Below, in pieces: positions 26,989-35,355 of a stretch of DNA of 64,000 bases (the stretch's first letter is position 1; each line of letters begins with the position of its first letter). This DNA is from an uncultured Bacteroidia bacterium. GTDB taxonomy: Bacteria; Bacteroidota; Bacteroidia; Bacteroidales; CAJPTX01. The stretch lies in contig CAMXWF010000013.1 of NCBI GenBank assembly GCA_947252645.1, forward strand, positions 1 to 64,000, read 5' to 3'. The position numbers were made by a program, and so were the translations under genes. Under the pieces are notes generated by a model, which ran no database searches, was not told the DNA's origin, and worked only from the letters and a program-made list of their open reading frames with translations.

Positions 26989-28272
26989 ATGTTGAAAGGA
27001 TTTTTGAGCGTGTTGGCGGGCCTGCTGCTGGCAGCTGCTCTCCCGCTAGTGCTGCTAAATGGCTGCAAAAAGGAACGCCTCGAAATGGGCGCAGACACCC
27101 TGCCCACGGAGAGCCTACGCAGGCTCAATTTTGATACCGTGCGCACCCTCCCCGCCTCCACCCAAAGAGTGAAGGAGGGCGTAGAGCTCGACTTCTCCCA
27201 ATTCTCGCTCGGACAGCTCTACGACAAGGTCTTCGGGCAGGTCAACATCGGGGTCCTCCTGCAGCTCTACCCCGTGGGCCTAGACCTCAAGGGGTACACC
27301 GCGGGGATGCCCATAGACAAAGTCGAGCTGCACCTACAGCCCGACGCCCACTTCCAGGAAGGCAAGCTGGAACTACATGTCTACTACTACGAGAGTCTCC
27401 CCGAGGAGGGCGTGAGGGACTACACGCTGGAGAAATTCCGCACCGCAGGTAAACTGGTAGCCACGCAGGACATTGATCCCACCCAAGGCGAAATCACCAT
27501 CACCTCACCAGAGCTGACGGCTATTGGGGCCAAGGTGCTGACCCCGCTCGTGGGACTGGAAAGCAACCAGGTGGCTACTGCCCTCAACAAGCTCCCCGGG
27601 CTATACTTCGAAGCCAAAATGAAGGATCCACTGCCAGCTCCTGGTGCTGTACTCAAATTCAACGTGGCAAGCCCCGACAATAAGCTCACCATATCCTATA
27701 CCGTGGCTGGCCAACCGCGCCATTTCGAAATGGGCTTCAGCACCTACGCCCGCCGGGCTTCCCGAGTGGAACACGACTACTCAGCGGCCACACTCAAAAA
27801 TCTGCTCGACAAACCAACCGCCGAACAAGGGCAACTCGCATATCTCCAAGGCGATGGCGGCACGGCACTACAGATCGATTTTGAGGACTTCTACCAGCAC
27901 TATGCCTCTATCGAGGGACTAGCCATTCTACGCGGAGAGTTGCGCATCCCCGTGGCCAGCGAGAACGCCCCCTACAGCCAAACAGGCGTCAGTGCGCTGC
28001 TAGCCCACATGTGGGATGGCATCAGCCTCTCCCTCCTGCCTGATATCAAGCTCTCCGAGGCCATCTACGATGGGGCACTCTACCGTAAGGGAAACTACTA
28101 CAGCCTCAACATCACCAGATACCTCCAAACCCTCATGGCCGATAGCCATTGTCCCCACCAACTGCGTCTCTTCACCGTAAGTGACAACGTAGGGCTCGAA
28201 CGCCTCGTGGCCGGTGTCAACGGTAACAGCAAGGGCTCGGTCGAGCTCATCCTCACCTATAGTCAACTGTAG
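26989..28272 (+). CDS. DUF4270 lipoprotein
   Basis: 427 residues from the ATG at 26989, which gives a proper lipoprotein signal (GFLSVLAGLLLAAALPLVLLNGC, about Cys26). The pattern of DUF4270 proteins is visible: an early GADTLPTESLRR-like stretch, beta-rich repeats and an R-Y-L-Q-T-L segment near the end. No catalytic motif. It is 100 bases after the glycogen-synthase-like gene and only 2 bases before glmS, so translation may be coupled to glmS. Role unknown. Confidence 0.82.
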   Translation: MLKGFLSVLAGLLLAAALPLVLLNGCKKERLEMGADTLPTESLRRLNFDTVRTLPASTQRVKEGVELDFSQFSLGQLYDKVFGQVNIGVLLQLYPVGLDLKGYTAGMPIDKVELHLQPDAHFQEGKLELHVYYYESLPEEGVRDYTLEKFRTAGKLVATQDIDPTQGEITITSPELTAIGAKVLTPLVGLESNQVATALNKLPGLYFEAKMKDPLPAPGAVLKFNVASPDNKLTISYTVAGQPRHFEMGFSTYARRASRVEHDYSAATLKNLLDKPTAEQGQLAYLQGDGGTALQIDFEDFYQHYASIEGLAILRGELRIPVASENAPYSQTGVSALLAHMWDGISLSLLPDIKLSEAIYDGALYRKGNYYSLNITRYLQTLMADSHCPHQLRLFTVSDNVGLERLVAGVNGNSKGSVELILTYSQL

Positions 28273-28274
28273 CC

Positions 28275-30110
28275 ATGTGCGGCATTGTAGGTTACATTGG
28301 CCACCGCGACGCCTACCCGGTGGTGCTGCGGGGGCTACATCAACTAGAGTATAGGGGCTACGACTCCGCGGGGATCTGCGTACTCGGCCAGCAAGTCCAC
28401 CTCTACAAAAGCAAGGGCGATGTGGAGCATCTACAGCAGCTCATCGGCGCGCAGCCCGTGGAGGGAACGCTCGGCATAGGCCACACCCGGTGGGCTACCC
28501 ATGGGATACCAAACGACCTCAACGCGCACCCACACCGCTCCATGAAGGGCCACTTCGTATTGGTGCACAATGGCATCATAGAAAACTACGCCCTCCTCCG
28601 CACCAAGCTCGAGAACAGAGGCTACCACTTTGTCTCCGAAACCGACACGGAAGTGCTGGTCAACCTCATCGAGTACATCTACCTCTTTGCCAAGGTCTCG
28701 CCCGAACAAGCAGTCCAGCTAGCTCTCCATAAAGTGACAGGTGCCTACGGCATCTGCGTACTCTGCACCGATACGCCCGACAGGCTCATTGCGGCCCGCT
28801 ACAGCAGTCCCCTGGTAGTAGGCGTAGGGCAACAGGAATACTATGTGGCCTCCGATGCCACCCCCATCTCGGAGTACACCTCCAACATCATCATGCTCCA
28901 CGATGGCGACGTGGCCATCTTAGGCCGGGAATCGCTCACCCTGACCACCGTGCGCAATGAGCCTAGAGTCCCCAATATACAGAAAATAGACTGGGACGGG
29001 ACTGATGTGTCCCTGGGCAACTTCGAGAACTACATGCTCAAGGAGATATACGAGCAACCCAAGTGCATCCGCGACACCTGCCGAGGCCGCATTGCGCACG
29101 ACCTCCAGTCCATCACCCTGGGCGGTCTGTTCAGCGTCATGCCGCAGCTGGTAAAAGCCCGACGTCTCATCATCGTGGGCTGCGGCACCTCGTGGCATGC
29201 CGGGCTACTCGGCGAATACCTCATCGAGGGCTTAGCCCGCATTCCCGTAGAAGTAGAGTACGCCTCTGAGTTCCGCTACCGCAAGCCCATCATCTACCCC
29301 AACGACATTGTGCTAGCCATTAGCCAGAGCGGGGAAACCGCCGACACCCTCGCGGCGCTCGATGAGGCCCGCAAGGCGGGCGCACTCCTGCTAGGCATAT
29401 GCAACGTGGTTGGCTCCAGCATGTCGCAGGCAACCGACGCAGGCGTCTACACCCACGCAGGCCCAGAAATCGGCGTGGCCTCCACGAAGGCCTTTACTAC
29501 TCAGGTCACCGTGCTGGCCATGCTAGCCGTGCTGCTGGGCTACCGTCGTGGCGCTATCACCCCAGCGCGCTATCACGAGCTAATCGAAGAAATAGCCGCA
29601 GTCCCCGATAAGGTGGGACGCATCCTTGAATCCAACGACTCCATAAGGGCCATCGCCCAACAGTTCTACCAAGTATCGAATTTCCTCTACTTAGGCCGCG
29701 GATTCTTCTATCCCGTTGCCCTCGAAGGGGCCCTGAAGCTTAAGGAGATCTCCTACATCCATGCCGAGGGCTACCCGGCCGCCGAAATGAAACACGGGCC
29801 CATTGCGCTCATCGATAAAAACATGCCCGTGGTAGTCCTAGCCGGCAAAGACGACAGCTACAGAAAAGTCGTAAGTAACCTCCAGGAGGTCAAAGCGCGC
29901 AAGGGCTGCGTCATTGCCATTGTGAGCGAGGGCGACACGGAAATCACCGCCATGGCCGACTACTCCATCGCCATACCTCCGGCCTTGCCCGTGGTAGAAG
30001 GCATCCTAGGCATTATACCTCTACAGCTCCTGGCCTACCACATTGCCATTATGCGCGGCTGCAACGTTGACCGACCCCGCAACCTGGCCAAATCGGTCAC
30101 CGTGGAGTAA
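28275..30110 (+). CDS. glmS: Glutamine-fructose-6-phosphate aminotransferase (isomerizing)
   Basis: 611 residues, full length. The N-terminal glutaminase domain starts MCGIVGYIG with the nucleophile Cys2, and has GHTRWATHG and the HNGIIENY motif. Two SIS domains follow (CGTSWHAGL, SQSGETADT, STKAFTTQV), and the C-terminus PRNLAKSVTVE is standard. It makes glucosamine-6-phosphate for peptidoglycan and LPS. The 2-base gap to the preceding gene leaves no room for a glmS ribozyme. A strong terminator follows. Confidence 0.97.
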   Translation: MCGIVGYIGHRDAYPVVLRGLHQLEYRGYDSAGICVLGQQVHLYKSKGDVEHLQQLIGAQPVEGTLGIGHTRWATHGIPNDLNAHPHRSMKGHFVLVHNGIIENYALLRTKLENRGYHFVSETDTEVLVNLIEYIYLFAKVSPEQAVQLALHKVTGAYGICVLCTDTPDRLIAARYSSPLVVGVGQQEYYVASDATPISEYTSNIIMLHDGDVAILGRESLTLTTVRNEPRVPNIQKIDWDGTDVSLGNFENYMLKEIYEQPKCIRDTCRGRIAHDLQSITLGGLFSVMPQLVKARRLIIVGCGTSWHAGLLGEYLIEGLARIPVEVEYASEFRYRKPIIYPNDIVLAISQSGETADTLAALDEARKAGALLLGICNVVGSSMSQATDAGVYTHAGPEIGVASTKAFTTQVTVLAMLAVLLGYRRGAITPARYHELIEEIAAVPDKVGRILESNDSIRAIAQQFYQVSNFLYLGRGFFYPVALEGALKLKEISYIHAEGYPAAEMKHGPIALIDKNMPVVVLAGKDDSYRKVVSNLQEVKARKGCVIAIVSEGDTEITAMADYSIAIPPALPVVEGILGIIPLQLLAYHIAIMRGCNVDRPRNLAKSVTVE

Positions 30111-30131
30111 AACCCTAACCTAGATAGGCCA

Positions 30132-30166
30132 CAAAGGCCTCTGCGGTGGCACCGCAGAGGCCTTTG
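30132..30166. terminator. Bidirectional terminator between glmS and the M20 gene
   Basis: 16-bp arms (30132-30147 and 30151-30166, CAAAGGCCTCTGCGGT and its complement) pair perfectly around a 3-base loop, between two convergent genes. It is symmetrical and can serve both strands, although T-runs are short. Confidence 0.75.
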
Positions 30167-30219
30167 CATTACGCACGCATTCCTAGCGCCACCACTTCGT
30201 AGGACAATAGGCAGCTATA

Positions 30220-31380
30220 CTACTTCAAATATGCGTGCGCAATGGCAATCCAGAGGGCGCACCCGCGCTGGAGCAATGCGGGATCGAAGATAAAGCCCGG
30301 ATTGTGTACCATGGGCACATCGCCAGCTCCCAGCATGATGTAGCACCCTGGCACACGCTGGAGCATGAAGGCGAAATCCTCACTATTCATGTAGCGCGGC
30401 CCCGGCAAAACGGCCTGGTCGTCCCCAAAGGTCGCTGCGGCCACCCCATGCGCCCACTCAAGCCACTGGGCATTGTTGACCAAAACAGTGCCTGGCTGTC
30501 CCTCTTTAATGTGTGCCTGGCACCCAAAGCTCTCTGCCTGCGTACGCACCACGGTGCGCACCCGATCGAGCACAAGCTTGCGGTCGGCATCGTCCATGTT
30601 GCGGATAGTAAGCTTAAGCTCGGCCTGACCTGCCACCGAATTGTTGGAATTGCCCGCGTTGAAAGCCCCCACCGTGATCACGCTGGCGTTGAGCGGGGCC
30701 ACATTCCGGGAAACAATCGTCTGGAAGGCCAACACCATCGAGGCCCCACACACTATCGGGTCAAGCCCCATCTCGGGATTGGCCCCGTGGCTAGCCTTAC
30801 CCACTATATGTATATCCCAATTATCAACAGAAGCCATCGTGGGGCCAGGATGGAAAAAGAACTTCCCCTTCTCTAGCTTCGGCAAATTATGCATGGCGAA
30901 GATGACGTCTACTGGGAAGCGTGCGAAAAGACCGTCCTGAATCATCGCCGTACTGCCTTGCATCGTCTCCTCTCCTGGCTGCATGATGAAGCGCAAGGTC
31001 CCGTTGAAGTCCCTATGCTCTGCGAGGTACTTCGCTGCCCCCAACACCATGGTCGTGTGGGCATCGTGGCCGCATAGATGGCTCTTGCCTGGAACCCGGC
31101 TCTTGTAGGGCAAATCGTTAACCTCCTCAATGGGCAATGCGTCAAACTCTCCCCGTATGCCCAAGATCTTTTTCCCATCTCCATGCTGGAGAGTGGCCAC
31201 CATCCCCAAACGGCCTATCCCCTCCTCCACCTGGTAACCAAACTCGCGCAAACGCGCTGCCACATAGGCGGATGTCTTTTCCTCCTCCATGGCCACCTCA
31301 GGCATCTGGTGCAGCTCCTCAAACCACCGCACCATCTCGGGCTGTAACGATGCGCCCGCGCTCAACAAAGCCTCGTTCAT
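30220..31380 (-). CDS. M20 family amidohydrolase / aminoacylase
   Basis: 386 residues, a typical length for hippurate hydrolase/IAA-amino acid hydrolase (M20D). Metal-site motifs are present: GIRGEFDALPIEE, HLCGHDAHTTM (Cys, His, Asp/His), QPGEETMQGS with the catalytic Glu, and a later MHNLP and MNSEDFAFML. It hydrolyses an N-acyl amino acid or amide bond in the cytosol. It is 28 bases after the MFS gene, so a linked uptake/export and hydrolysis role is possible. Confidence 0.9.
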   Translation of the reverse strand: MNEALLSAGASLQPEMVRWFEELHQMPEVAMEEEKTSAYVAARLREFGYQVEEGIGRLGMVATLQHGDGKKILGIRGEFDALPIEEVNDLPYKSRVPGKSHLCGHDAHTTMVLGAAKYLAEHRDFNGTLRFIMQPGEETMQGSTAMIQDGLFARFPVDVIFAMHNLPKLEKGKFFFHPGPTMASVDNWDIHIVGKASHGANPEMGLDPIVCGASMVLAFQTIVSRNVAPLNASVITVGAFNAGNSNNSVAGQAELKLTIRNMDDADRKLVLDRVRTVVRTQAESFGCQAHIKEGQPGTVLVNNAQWLEWAHGVAAATFGDDQAVLPGPRYMNSEDFAFMLQRVPGCYIMLGAGDVPMVHNPGFIFDPALLQRGCALWIAIAHAYLK

Positions 31381-31408
31381 TGTATTTCCCCCTCGCTATA
31401 TACAATAC

Positions 31409-32863
31409 CTAGGACTTAACCTCCACCTTCTTGCCCTTGGGCACCTTTAGAAAAATGACCACTACGGCCAAGAGCACACATACCAAGTTGAAAAGTAGTG
31501 CCCAAAAGGCACTATCGCGCAGAACCACATTGTCCTGTCGACCCACAAAGGTTATCACCTCATCCAGCATGCTACTCGGGCTCACCCGCATGTTGAGCGA
31601 AGTGTAAATCGTGGAGGAGATAGCCACCCCAAAGGCTGCCCCAAGGGAGGAGGCCATCTTGTAGATGCCAGCGCCAGCACCAGCCTGTGCCAGGGGCAAG
31701 TTGCCCAACGCCGCATCGGTAGAGGGCGTAGCGTAGAAAGCCAGCCCCACACCAAACAGCGTGTAGGCTATAGCCGCTAGCACCATGTACGTGTCGCTCA
31801 TCACATGGGTATTCATCAGCAAGACTATCGACACGCACACAATGAGACACCCCCACACCATCGGGCGGCGGGGGCCAAAGCGACGAAGCAACCGCTCGCC
31901 CATGCGTATAAGCAATACGATGGCCACTGCATAGCCTATGGTCAAATAGCCAGCCGTTGCAGCCGAGGCCCCAGCAGCCATCTGCATCAGGTTGAGCGAA
32001 ACAATCAGTATACCCGCCACGGCATTGAGGATAAAATTCGATAGCGTAGCCCCGAGATAGGTGCCATTGCGAAAAAGATTGATATCCACAAACGGCCTAG
32101 TCGCCCGCTTCTCCGCGAAAACAAACCACACCACGCCCACCACGGCCAAGGCCAAAAGCATAATGGTCAACCAGCTCGTCCAACCCCAGCTACTGCCCTG
32201 CGTAGCCACCAGCTGGAGCGAAAAAATCGTGACTATGAATATCACTAACCCCAGCCAATCCATCCCTTGCCCACCACGGTGTTCCTCCTTGCTCTCGGGA
32301 ATATCGCGCGTCAGGAAATAGCCCAACACGCACCCTAAAACCGCAAGGCCAAAAATTGCCCGCCAACCAATGCTCGCCAGCAGGAACCCACCCAGTAGCG
32401 AGCTAAAACCTGCCCCGCCCCAGGTACCCATAGACCATAAGCTCACCGCACGCTGCCGCGCAGCACCCGACCAATACACCTTCACCAGCGCCAGGGAGGA
32501 GGGCATGATGCAGGCAATAGAAAGCCCCTGGAAAATACGTCCAGCTATCAGCAAGGGCACCGCAAGCCTCCCTGGCATCGTACAGGCCACCAACCCTCCT
32601 CCTACCACCCCAAAAAGATAGCCCCAGCGCAGAATGCGCACGCGCCCAAACCGATCGGCCAAATTGCCCGCCACCACCACAAAAAGCCCCGAAAACAGCG
32701 CCGCGGCCGCTACCGCCAAGTTCAGAACACTACTCGATATAGAAAGCTGCTTGCCCATCTCCACGTTGATGTTCAGCATGGTCTGGGCAAAAAGCCAGAA
32801 CCCAAGCAAGCCCAGGATAAAACCTATCAAAGCCCTATCGTTACCCTTGTAAGTCGAACCCAT
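31409..32863 (-). CDS. MFS transporter, DHA2 (14-helix, EmrB/QacA) type
   Basis: 484 residues with about 14 predicted membrane helices. The family loop 2-3 motif is GNLADRFGRVRILRWG, and there is a motif C-like GTWGGAGFSSLLGGFLLA. Such proteins use proton motive force to export drugs or small molecules. It is the first gene of a two-gene minus-strand unit with the M20 amidohydrolase. The substrate cannot be read from the sequence. Confidence 0.9.
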   Translation of the reverse strand: MGSTYKGNDRALIGFILGLLGFWLFAQTMLNINVEMGKQLSISSSVLNLAVAAAALFSGLFVVVAGNLADRFGRVRILRWGYLFGVVGGGLVACTMPGRLAVPLLIAGRIFQGLSIACIMPSSLALVKVYWSGAARQRAVSLWSMGTWGGAGFSSLLGGFLLASIGWRAIFGLAVLGCVLGYFLTRDIPESKEEHRGGQGMDWLGLVIFIVTIFSLQLVATQGSSWGWTSWLTIMLLALAVVGVVWFVFAEKRATRPFVDINLFRNGTYLGATLSNFILNAVAGILIVSLNLMQMAAGASAATAGYLTIGYAVAIVLLIRMGERLLRRFGPRRPMVWGCLIVCVSIVLLMNTHVMSDTYMVLAAIAYTLFGVGLAFYATPSTDAALGNLPLAQAGAGAGIYKMASSLGAAFGVAISSTIYTSLNMRVSPSSMLDEVITFVGRQDNVVLRDSAFWALLFNLVCVLLAVVVIFLKVPKGKKVEVKS

Positions 32864-33029
32864 AGCACCCTTCCTATACGTAAAAACCTAACCCTCTCGG
32901 CCTCCAAGGTAATACTATTTTAGAAAACTCCCGCTCCGCAGGCCTCTGCACCTCCAACCACCTCAACCCTCACTCATACCACCGCCCCCATGCATGCGCA
33001 AAGCAACAGTGAATAGCCAGAAAATTCGC

Positions 33030-33037
33030 TACCTTTA
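33030..33037 (+). promoter_or_regulatory. -7-like promoter element of the second parA
   Basis: TACCTTTA lies 31 bases before the ATG and matches TAnnTTTG except for the last base. Confidence 0.45.
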
Positions 33038-33068
33038 GCACGGGAAAACAAAGCGCGGCATAAGGGCT

Positions 33069-33836
33069 ATGGCCACAATTCTCAGCATCATCAACAACAA
33101 AGGCGGCACCGGCAAAACCACCACCACCCTCAACCTAGGCGCAGCCCTATCCAAAAAGCGCAAGCGCGTGCTGCTGGTAGACCTAGACAGCCAATGCAAC
33201 CTCACCTCGGCCCTAGGCATCGCGCCAGGGGAGGCCACCATAGGGCCCGTGGCGCTTGGTAAACTCCCGCTCCAGAAGGCCATCGTGGAAGTGGGCAAAA
33301 TGAGCCTGGTGCCTTCCACGCCTCATCTCCTAGACTTTGAGCAACAGCTCAACAGCGAGCCAGGGCGCGAGTTCATCTTCCGAGAACAGCTGGCCGGCGT
33401 GGCCGACTCCTTCGATTTCATCCTCATGGACTGCCCCCCCAGCCTCGGTACGCTAGCCGTCAGCTCCCTAGTGGCCGCCGATGGCTACATCGTGCCCATG
33501 CAAGCCGAAAACTTCGCCTTCATCGGCCTCGACCGCATCCTCGAAGCTGCCTTCAAAGTACACAACCGCATGAACCCTCGGCTCCAGCTGGCGGGTATCC
33601 TCTTCGTAAAATTCAGCCCTCGAACCAACTTCAGCAAGGCCGTTATCAAAAGCCTCTCCGAAAACTCCACCACTGTCAACAAACTCTTCAACACCTACAT
33701 CCGCCAAGACATCGCCCTGATGGAGTGCGGAGCCTTCAAGCAAACCATCTTCGACTACGCCCCAAAAAGTCACGGCGCCGAAGACTACAGCCTGCTGGCC
33801 AAAGAGATTCTGACGCTATATGGGAAAAAGGCCTAA
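33069..33836 (+). CDS. Second ParA-family ATPase, paired with an RHH protein
   Basis: 255 residues. The deviant Walker A is NNKGGTGKTTTT (Lys16), the A' box is VLLVDLDSQCNLTSALG and the Walker B region is FDFILMDCPPSLGTLAV. It is clearly diverged from the parA at 12357 and lacks any N-terminal helix-turn-helix, as in class Ib plasmid ParA proteins. Its stop overlaps the start of the next gene by 17 bases. In this family the ATPase moves a DNA-protein complex or a large protein assembly. No parB is nearby. Confidence 0.88.
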   Translation: MATILSIINNKGGTGKTTTTLNLGAALSKKRKRVLLVDLDSQCNLTSALGIAPGEATIGPVALGKLPLQKAIVEVGKMSLVPSTPHLLDFEQQLNSEPGREFIFREQLAGVADSFDFILMDCPPSLGTLAVSSLVAADGYIVPMQAENFAFIGLDRILEAAFKVHNRMNPRLQLAGILFVKFSPRTNFSKAVIKSLSENSTTVNKLFNTYIRQDIALMECGAFKQTIFDYAPKSHGAEDYSLLAKEILTLYGKKA

Positions 33837-34125
33837 CATCCACGACATCCAGAAAGCCCTGCTCAAGCAGGCGCAGCATCTCAAAAGCTCTGACACTGAA
33901 GCCACAGACAGCAACTCCAGTGCCCAACCCAACAACATCAAGCTTGACCCCTCCACTGTAGAAAAATTCATCCTTCTTGCCCACTACCAAAACACCACCC
34001 CTGAGGCTCTCGTGCAGCTGGCCCTCGACGACTTCCTCGACCTCCGCTGCCGACAGCTACACGCCGCGCAGGAGGCCCAGAAGAAATGCGCTGCACACAC
34101 TCCTGAAACCTCACCAGACCAATAG
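33820..34125 (+). CDS. Small ribbon-helix-helix-like DNA-binding protein, ParA partner
   Basis: 101 residues overlapping parA by 17 bases, which indicates translational coupling. After a polar N-terminal ~40 residues comes IKLDPSTVEKFILLAHYQN followed by TTPEALVQLALDDFLDLR. This has the spacing of a ribbon-helix-helix fold: a short strand, helix A, a turn and helix B. The N-terminal tail (MGKRPNIHDIQKALLKQA) is short and basic, as in tails that contact ParA. The likely role is a centromere-binding or adaptor protein. The fold call is by pattern, not by search. Confidence 0.65.
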   Translation: MGKRPNIHDIQKALLKQAQHLKSSDTEATDSNSSAQPNNIKLDPSTVEKFILLAHYQNTTPEALVQLALDDFLDLRCRQLHAAQEAQKKCAAHTPETSPDQ

Positions 34126-34220
34126 TCAGGGAAAGCTACCTGGGGGCATGCGCACGGACCCGCAACGCACGGCATCCCGTAGAAAGTTCCTTCTCCGCCC
34201 TGTAATATTGGGGAAAAAAC

Positions 34221-34228
34221 TACCTTTG
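34221..34228 (+). promoter_or_regulatory. -7 promoter element of the CD225/DUF2752 pair
   Basis: TACCTTTG, a full match to TAnnTTTG, is 29 bases before the ATG at 34258. An SD-like GGGAGGA lies between them. Confidence 0.6.
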
Positions 34229-34257
34229 CACAGGGAGGATCACACAACACAACGACC

Positions 34258-34641
34258 ATGAGATGCCAACGGTGCGGGAGAGAACAGGACGATAATGCGC
34301 GCTATTGTAACCAATGCGGAGCCTCACTCGAGCAGAACTACCGTATCCCCATGAACGGCCCCGATGAGCAACCCACGCCCCCACCAAACTACCTATGGCA
34401 GGCCGTGGCGGTAACCATCCTCTGCTGCCTCCCCTTCGGCATCGTGGGCATCATATACGCCTCAAAAGTCGACAGCTTATTCCTTGCAAGCCGCTACGCC
34501 GAGGCCAACAACGCCTCACGGCAAGCCAAGACATGGACCATCGTGAGCCTCTGCACTGGCCTGGTCGGCGTGTTGATCTACGCCGTCATCGTGGCTCTTG
34601 GCATCCTCTCCGATACCTCCTTGTTCGACTTCCTTCGTTGA
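34258..34641 (+). CDS. Zinc-ribbon plus CD225/dispanin membrane protein
   Basis: 127 residues. A four-cysteine zinc ribbon opens the protein (CQRCGREQDDNARYCNQCG). A proline-rich linker leads to a CD225 domain: the first hydrophobic segment WQAVAVTILCCLPFGIVGII, the loop YASKVDSL...YAEANNASRQAKTW, and the second membrane helix TIVSLCTGLVGVLIYAVIVA. Bacterial CD225 proteins are common but not characterised. It is 13 bases upstream of the DUF2752 gene. Confidence 0.85.
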   Translation: MRCQRCGREQDDNARYCNQCGASLEQNYRIPMNGPDEQPTPPPNYLWQAVAVTILCCLPFGIVGIIYASKVDSLFLASRYAEANNASRQAKTWTIVSLCTGLVGVLIYAVIVALGILSDTSLFDFLR

Positions 34642-34654
34642 TTAGCTCCGCCCA

Positions 34655-35089
34655 GTGAATAGCCCCAAAAGGCCACGGGGCTTAGACGCACACCGCGGGT
34701 CATCGTGGCTACTGGGCCTTGTGGGTCTAATTGTGCTAACTGCGGCCGTGCTGCTCTATAGCAGCGATAGACCGCAGATTGTCAGGCTCTACCTCCCTTG
34801 CCCGGTACACGCCATCACCGGCTACAACTGCCCAGGCTGCGGCACTCAGCGCGCCATCCACTACTTGCTCAAGGGAAACCCTAAAGCAGCCTGGCAAGCC
34901 AATCCTCTCACCCTGATTGCCATCCCCTACGCTGCGCTGGGAATTCTAGTGCAAATTCGTGGGCATAGAACCCAGTCCGCTCTGCTCCTATGGCTGCGGA
35001 AATACCTCTACGGGCTCTGGGCCGCATGGGGCTGGCTGACGGTAGCAATCATCTTCACCATCGTGCGCAACTTGGCCTCGCATGCCTAG
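34655..35089 (+). CDS. DUF2752 membrane protein
   Basis: 144 residues beginning with a GTG at 34655. The family signature is complete: PCPVHAITGYNCPGCGTQRA, then the amphipathic LLKGNPKAAWQANPLTL, with two or three membrane helices. The paired Cys-P-x-Cys and C-x-x-C-x-x-R positions suggest metal or redox use, but no function is known. Together with the CD225 gene it forms a two-gene unit. Confidence 0.85.
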   Translation: MNSPKRPRGLDAHRGSSWLLGLVGLIVLTAAVLLYSSDRPQIVRLYLPCPVHAITGYNCPGCGTQRAIHYLLKGNPKAAWQANPLTLIAIPYAALGILVQIRGHRTQSALLLWLRKYLYGLWAAWGWLTVAIIFTIVRNLASHA

Positions 35090-35355
35090 CCCGCGCGCTA
35101 CGCACCGCCAAGCCCCACAACGACCCCTCTCCTCCCCACGGTTTCCACCAGACCAGAAGTCCGAAAAAAACAAGGGCCAAGAGAAAATGGCGACAGCCCA
35201 ACCAGCTCCATTTACCACCTCAGCGAAAGACCTTGCATCAAGGCCAGGCGCTGCACCCGCAAGTTTTACCGAGATGCAAATCTGATTTGCCCTGCCACCC
35301 TCAGCGCGGGTAAGCCATCACGAGAACACCAACAGCACCCGTGCTGCCCCCTACC

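Noticed and set aside
28230..28275. glmS ribozyme or other cis-acting RNA before glmS
   Set aside because: The upstream gene stops 2 bases before the glmS ATG, leaving no space.
35090..35355. Short plus-strand frame after the DUF2752 gene (MATAQPAPFTTSAKD...)
   Set aside because: No ribosome site, family match or support from codon use; probably not a gene.
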